Of a DNA stretch of 64,000 nucleotides, positions 57,489 to 64,000 are shown piece by piece. A program made the translations under genes and the position numbers. The notes below the pieces were generated by a model that saw nothing but the letters and a program-made list of their open reading frames with translations, did not search any database and was not told where the DNA came from. Source of the DNA: Climacium dendroides. Lineage: Eukaryota; Streptophyta; Bryopsida; Hypnales; Climaciaceae. Where the stretch lies: assembly GCA_950106755.1 (NCBI GenBank), contig OX467084.1, positions 4,092,001-4,156,000 of the forward strand. The letters are read 5' to 3'. The first letter of the stretch is position 1. Each line of letters begins with the position of its first letter.

Positions 57489-60400
57489 TTGTTCACGATT
57501 GATGGATTGATATGTACAGTCGTTCCTTGCCCGTAATTTTAGATAGTGACTGAAACTATTATCACATCGCATTGCCGAATGACGATGAACGTAGTTGAGG
57601 ATTCTAACTCTGCCCAAGCTTCACTTGATAATACTGTGCATGAATGTTTTTGTTGAGTTCAGCATTTGGGCACGAGTCCGTCATTGCATAGCACTTAGTA
57701 GCTAGCCTACTGTAGATATACTGTATTTCTTTTGTACTGGCTAGCTAAATTGGTTTGAGAATAAGGCGTTCTCGGAAGATGTAAGCGTGCATCAAGCTTT
57801 CATATTCCGTTCAAGAGCCGCGCGGCCAGGCAGGAGTCTGATCTCAGTATGAGGACAGCATTTGTTTTCATTGATTCTGCCATGGAGGATTTATATCGAT
57901 CTCTATTTCCTTATCGAAGTGCGAGTTCACTAATTGATTCTGAATGAAGTCCTTTTGCCTTGAGATTATATGTGCTAGTGCATTGTGCGGTTGTGCTCCT
58001 GCTATACATGTGAGCCATTCCAGTCAATCTCTTTAGCTCATAATTGCGGAGTATTGCATAATTGGTTTCCCCATGCAATTCCTGAATAGCTGTATAATCC
58101 CAGTCACTTTGAGTCGAACAATCACAGCACGTACATACTTAGATGTCTATTGAGACTTCAATCATCGGCGTCCCTGGTAGCATCCTCCAGACTTTCCAAT
58201 TAATTAATGAACTGAATCGAAGAAGCAATTAGTGTTACTTTGAAAACATCCACTTAAAAGAGAAACTGCTGTACTCCACTGGCGTTAATGGTTTAGACCT
58301 GTTTCTGACTTGAATTTCGACGAATGTTGACGAATTTTATTTTAGGCTGAACTTTTCCCAAGTCACCCAAACTGGGTTTACCAAGAAGTTTCGGTGCAAA
58401 AGGCTTGGGACAGAGGTCAGTACTGAATTGCAAGCATCGTTCTCTCTGCAACAAATTAAGTGAAAACTCTTCTCCATGGCCAGGTAAATTAAACGTGGTC
58501 AGGAGCTTCTTGCCCACTACGTTAATGGTCAGCTGTTGCGCTTGTGCATGAGATCACGTGCACATTCAATCTCACACGGAAGTGACGGAACTCGAAACCG
58601 AGTTCCTGGTCCGAGCTAGTGTGGGTCCTGCCGTCCTGAGCCGTACAAGTCCTGTCTGCACCAAACTTTGCGGCTTGAAATAGGCCCCACCATTGAAAAG
58701 GTTGCCGACTGTAGGACCTTTCATTGAGCGAATCCGGCAAGTGAGATCTGTGATATGCTTCGCACGTCTGATGAGTGCTTTTTACTGTGCTAAGAATCTG
58801 GAAGAATGGGATGCACATAGCTAGAATAGAAGTCAGAATTAGGTTTCCTGAGTTTTAGAGGTCCTGTAGGGCACTTTTCTTCAATAGTGATGTCGGTATG
58901 AGAGATCCAGTTTGTCCGTAAGGGGCTCTGGCGGCCTTGCGGATGGTTAAACATTTGGTTCGTAGGTGGTCATGTTGTGGAGGTGGTTGGTTTGAGCTTT
59001 CGCGAAATGGTGTTGCCGGTAGAAGTCCTCTGGAGTCCAGATCCTGTTTTGTCTCCCGGAATTTTGTCCTCTCGAAGGCAGCTGCAAAGCGCCACCTTGT
59101 CCCTTCATTTCACGGGCACTGTCCAGCAAATTACTACACTCAAAGACAGAGCATTCGTTAAATTTTCAGAGAAGTTTGAGTAACCCACGAAGAGAAAATC
59201 ATCAAACTTTGTCCAGCGGGCACCACTTGAGGAGTTGAGGTAGAAATATATGTTTCAAGGAGTTTCTGTTGACTGAGAGTTTCCGTAATTGACTACGATA
59301 GAAGGTCACCGTAATTTTTGAGGGGCTGTAATTTAACATTAAATATTGTAGTTTAACTCCAAATTGGACTCATAGTGTGCCATTGGAAAGGAATTGACGA
59401 GAGATTTCCAACAATATATCACAAACCCCACACTAAATTAGGGATAAAAACTCATCGGATTGGGAGCCTTGGTTTGTTCCTTTGCCAACTTTGACAGCAT
59501 ATGGAAGCGTGCCCCAAGTTTATTGTCCCCGGGTGCCCCCGATGGGCTTCCGTCCACCCTGGTGCCACGGTTCACAGTTTGCTCAGTTTTACATGATTGG
59601 GTCCGAGTCTTTTACAAATGGGCCAGGCAGCCCGGGCTTGCCCGTTAATTTGTTTAACCAAGGGGGCAAGAAAATTTGTCGTTGGGGTCGGGCTTGGGCC
59701 TTGGAGTTGGACCTCGCGTTCTAATAGAAGCGACACTAGCCGAATTTATGTCGTTAACGAGGGCATCCTTCAATCTGACCAATTGCTTGAATTCGGTCCT
59801 GGAAGAAGACGTGGCCACACCTATAGTTGGTAGAATTACAGACACTCCAGAATTAGTTCTTTAAACGAACTTTCCTCGCAGTAGGATCCGGACAAGTTGC
59901 TGTAATACATTGTCTGTACAATTGTTGGAGCTTGATAGCGCACCTTGCTCTTCTGGGGAATTTGTTCCTTGTGACTAAGGAAGATACTAAGTGTACAAGC
60001 AGAGTTGTCCTGTTGTGGATGGTGATGTTGTGGATATGTTTAGTTCGAGCTGAGAGGAAGTTGCTTCGCCATGGAAAATTGAAATGTCGGTCCGTTGACT
60101 ATCGTGCTCCGTTAACTGGAGTCTGGATCCTGACTAGACTACTGAAAATTTCACCATCCAGATTGAAGTTTACAATTGGGACTTCAATTCCCAGCCACAA
60201 TCCTCGGCTGCGCTTACATCAAGATGAAATCATATTTCCTGCGCGTGCAAGCGCGAAAGGCAATTTTCGGGAATGTTCCGCCGGAGTTACTAAATAATGT
60301 ACTTTCTTCCACTGTCTACTTGTAGGTCAAATCCGTCCAAAGGGGATCAATCAGGTGCTCTTTGAAAGAATTGATCAGGCTCCGACATTCAATTGCAGTT

Positions 60401-60594
60401 TTGACAAGCTAGTCCTCCGCCAACACAGCCCAAGCCCAGATCAGACCGTCGGAAGTCAGCCATTTGCGCCAGATGCACTCGGCAGATCTACATAAGACCC
60501 GCAGCCCCGCCGTCTGGAGGGGCCCTAGAGGGGTCCGATTAAGCCAGTGGTCTCCATTGGCATGGCACTACGTTCCGCAACCGGAGCTCAATGA
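57489..60594. other. Unit 2 DNA without supported genes
   Basis: Counterpart of 11617-14707. The same short frames recur because the DNA is nearly identical. The empty site for the gene-capturing element is at about 57706-57728, that of the pogo-like element at 60410-60411, and that of the CACTA-like element at 60591-60594. Confidence 0.55.
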
Positions 60595-63500
60595 GGTGGC
60601 TGCAGCCACGCGGAATTGGAGGTGCCCAGGATCGATGGGAATGGTTTCCGTTAAGCAGTTTGCGAATCCAGAAGGAAGCGTAGTTTGTACAGCAAGGGAA
60701 GTATAGTCTGCGTACCCAGACATTGGAGTAACCCACCGGGCCACCGAACGCCATGCGCTCGCAACCAGACGCCAGTTCTCGTTCGAGGAAAGGACTAAAG
60801 TTAGCCAGGAGGGCCCAAGGAATGAGCTTCGGAAATCCTTTGGGGTTGAGTCACCCTTTTCCAGGTGGCAAAATCTCGTTACAAGTAGAAAAGTCAAATT
60901 CCACTAAATTTTCTTGTCATGATAGTTTTTGACCATGATTTAAACAATCTTTATGTGTTTGAGAGTTGAAAGAAGGTCTTGAAAAGATAGTGCACATAAC
61001 ATTGTTAACCTTTGCTAGGACTCTAGGAGACTCTTTGGCTTCCCTCGAAAGGAGAGCCTTCAGCATTAAAACTTACATTGGTCTCTAAAAAATGTAGCTT
61101 CTTTAGGCAAGCATCCATTCCACAAACTTTGGTGGAAATATTTATTGCAAATTGAAATCTTCTTGCACTGATCCCCACTAAATTGTGACCGTGTAATGTT
61201 ATGCACATTATTTACAAGATCAATATTGTTGGCTTTGAGTGATGGGAGACAACCAACTCACCATTAATTTGCAGACACTTACAACAAGCCAAGCATGGTT
61301 GTCATATTGGACAAGTTACTATTCATTTCTTGTCTTGTGAGAGGTACATTTGATGAATAGTAATTCATCCTACAGAACAAAAAATGAATAGTAATTCATC
61401 CTACAGAACAAAAAATGAATAGTAACTTGTCCAGTATGACAATCATGAAGCCAAGTATAGGTTATCACCCTAGAGACATTTAGATGCCTAGGATTGTAAC
61501 TTAATTCCCTCCCAAGCATCTAGACAAAGGGGAATTATCCCTCCTCTAATACAAAATGAATTCTCCTATTAACAACACTAATATACTATGCACCAAGCTA
61601 CATGATTGCAAAACCTTAACTCCAAGGCCCACATAGACACCAATTACTAGCCTTCTTTCATCTAGTGATTTTCATCCACTTAACCACCTTTTATCTAGCT
61701 TTACCTACAAAACCAAATTGTCAATTTATAAGTAAATTAGAATATGTGAAGGCCCCATGCTAAGAGGCAAAACTATATACTAAACCCTCTCACACATGCA
61801 CTGTAGGGTCACTCACAAGTTATAGGGCCACCCTCAAAAGTGGCAAGCTATGCCAATCTTTGCCTTTCGCCAAAAAAACTTTAAAAGGGTACCAATGAAC
61901 TATACATTTTTGTCATCTATATTATGAAGTAGTACCTCATAACTAAAATTTTGGAAAAGATGGTTCTTTACTTGAATGAATACAAGACAATTGCAAAGGC
62001 ATATGAGCATATTTGACAAGGGTTATTAAATCACATACACAATTCTCCAAATCTAAAAGTATTGAATACTACTAACTTATAATTGGTCCCATTTGTTCTA
62101 CAATTATCCAATAGGTTTTTAAAAAATGTCCAATTATAGCATTATATTTTTAATGAAAATTTGCGTATACATGGATCAGATATTTTGGATACTAATAGAT
62201 TCATTTGAAATTAGAGCTTTGAATTTGTAGATATAGTTTAAATCTCATATATTGGTTTAAGAATGTACTAAGTCTAGACAATCTATCCTTCAAAATATCA
62301 ATCATATTGGGTGGTATCTTCACATGAAAAAATTGTAGAAAGTTTTTTCAATGTTTCCATCTCACTCACCATCTTGTAAGAGAGACCCCTCAAAGGCCAT
62401 ATTTGTTAAATTGAGACTTTTCGTAGATTTTGAAACAGAATGCTAAATATTATAAATTCATTTACAAAATAATAATTGAAATAAAAAATAAATAATGCTC
62501 AAATAATAATTCTAAAATGAAATTCTAAAAGCTGGTGTTGTTACCTATTTATAAAAAAATATTAATAAATAGATGAAGCGGTTTATCTTCAAGTCGAAGA
62601 TAAAAATGAGATTGGGAAAAGTCTCAATATAATGAATATGGCCTTCTCAACTCAAAATCATATTAAATAAGTCATCATTGCAAAGTCATTTCAGTCTTGA
62701 AACTTTAAAGGCCCAAATGAGAATTGCAATGGCAAATTTTGAAATTAATTCTAAATTAATTTTGAAGAAATGTAGATTAAGTGGTATGGAATGCGAAGCC
62801 AACATGTTTAAAAATGATTTCTATTGATTGATAATTGTTATCTTTCACTTATAGACTGAAAAATTGACACACCTAAATACTTAAAAAATTTATATTGAGT
62901 TTGAATATTTTATAGACTTTAGTTTTGTAATTGAAAATTTCAAATGAAATCAATTGTGTTTGAAAAATATGACTATGACAATAAAGAAATTGAAAGTTGG
63001 CATTTTTGACAGTCAAAAATTAGGAAATTGTCATGAACATTTTGGAGGTTGTCAAATTTTTGCCTCAGGGTGGCCATTCAGGGCCTGAATGTAGACGGCA
63101 ACATTAGAAAGAAGCCGGATTCGGAGCCTCCTACCTTACTGTAACATGAGCGGTCAAGCCCAGGCATTTCACTGCCGACATTTAAAGCAAATATCACATT
63201 GAATTCTACTTCATCAAATTCGTGTTAATTCATCGATGCCAGAAATGAAAGAAACGTGTCAAAAAAGCTTACATTTGTTGCTGCTCTGTTTACCTGTATT
63301 TCTGATTCGTACTGCGCTTCAGTATATGGTATCAGCCATGCCTGCCATGGCGGTTCACAGATTTCAAAGCTAGCTTTTGGAATTCGAAGCCTGATTGATC
63401 ATGTGCTGTACAGTATTTCTTGAATGTCTGAGTGGCCACTCCGCACAACCAAGTGGTTCCAAATGGTTGAGTGTCGAAGGTGGCGATGATTGAGAATTTT

Positions 63501-64000
63501 CAAATCTAGCGCCCTCACTCTTTAATACTGATGCCGACTGACAATCTTGAGTCGAAATTTCATTGACTTGCGCACGTAATGTGAAACTTTACAATTCAAT
63601 TTGCTACGAGAATTTGAAATTTGAGACCCAAACGACGCGGATTCGTGACAAGCTGCCTGGATCATAACACTGGAAAAGTAACATAACAATGATCATAACA
63701 CTGGAAAAGTAGAATCCCGACTGGATTCCAACATTTGATCGACGTGCACATTAATATATATATATATTCAACCACTCGAACTGGTCAACTTGTTCGATCG
63801 ATCGTACGTACAGACCATGTGGAGATATGCTCCTGGCCAAGTGAATTTTAGGAGAATTTCTAGTTAATTCTTCGTTGACTTGACAAGCTAGATCAATTCT
63901 CTACCGATTGAATGATGGTCAAGTTAAAGACTTTGGCATTTGGCAGGGCGTACTTGACTGGCAGACTGGGCGTACTTGGCAGGGCGTATGGCAGAGCGTA
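60595..64000. repeat. Unit 2, right part (continues past the window)
   Basis: Aligns with 23054-26390 of unit 1. No gene is supported. About 200 bp around 61090-61290 are present here but deleted in unit 1 just left of the hairpin MITE. A TA microsatellite differs in length (63752-63768 against 25991-26003). The last 60 bp hold GGCAGGGCGTACTTG-type short repeats cut by the window end. Confidence 0.85.
61294..61447. mobile_element. hAT-like hairpin MITE, copy 3
   Basis: CATGGTTGTCATA..ATGACAATCATG termini with a perfect 8-bp duplication AAGCCAAG (61286-61293, 61448-61455), which fixes the family's target duplication length. The centre is rearranged: one arm is shortened and a 31-bp piece of the other (AATTCATCCTACAGAACAAA..) is tandemly duplicated. 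Orthologous to 23559-23711, so it inserted before units 1 and 2 separated. Confidence 0.85.

Larger units (their letters stand above)
54474..60297. repeat. Unit 2, near-identical tract shared with unit 1
   Basis: Counterpart of 8868-14400, with the 283 bp that unit 1 lost. It contains both intact small Cys-motif ORFs, so unit 2 is the only complete copy of the pair in the window. Confidence 0.9.

Noticed and set aside
57099..57617. 172-codon minus-strand frame opposite the 113-aa ORF
   Set aside because: It is shorter and broken in unit 3 (stops divide it), whereas the plus-strand frame and its Cys pattern are intact in both copies.

Overview
The window looks like a repeat-rich nuclear region of a land plant, possibly a bryophyte or another early-diverging lineage; that placement is weak. 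The plant evidence is one intact photosynthesis gene, the thylakoid one-helix protein OHP1 (four exons, 3105-4874), plus captured fragments of three plant genes: an STR8-type rhodanese, a RUNKEL/FUSED-type kinase and a 5'-3' exoribonuclease XRN. No bacterial, organellar, tRNA or rRNA genes are seen.

Layout. 1-7300 holds OHP1 in AT-rich DNA with small transposable elements. From about 7320 the window is built from three copies of one segment: unit 1 (about 7320-26500), unit 3 (about 26505-44808, starting mid-unit) and unit 2 (about 52131 to beyond 64000). Units 1 and 2 are almost identical from about 8868/54474 to 14400/60297 but clearly diverged on either side. AT-rich DNA with transposon relics (44809-52130) separates units 3 and 2. 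Each unit carries a small-protein locus. On the minus strand is an 87-residue Cys-rich ORF (8989-9252, 54595-54858). About 2.3 kb away, head to head, is a 113-residue plus-strand ORF (57147-57488, 27447-27788; truncated in unit 1). Both have two Cys clusters separated by a spacer, and they may be distant relatives.

The units are heavily interrupted, and the other units often supply the empty site, so boundaries can be read directly. Unit 1 holds an 8.3-kb CACTA-like element (14708-23053) with a decayed Tnp2-type transposase, a second gene with an orderly exon chain, and a nested 944-bp CACTA-type element. Unit 1 also holds a 159-bp perfect-hairpin MITE (26024-26182, TSD TCA). Unit 3 holds an 8.83-kb gene-capturing element (28011-36840, TSD TGT), a 476-bp dimeric Mutator-like MITE (10-bp TSD), a 1.0-kb solo LTR (TSD TGATA), a tandem repeat array and a 2.5-kb pogo/Tc1-mariner element with a broken DDE transposase (TSD TA). 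A separate family inserts at TTAA and has CCCCTAAA termini, which is piggyBac-like target behaviour. It has three complete copies (465-1063, 31935-32867, 52257-53381) and two lone ends; one copy has its empty site at 7446-7449. hAT-like hairpins and a GC-rich hAT-type MITE with 8-bp TSDs complete the inventory.

Apart from OHP1 and the small Cys-protein pair, I see no convincing host coding genes. The rest is mobile DNA, its debris and AT-rich spacer.
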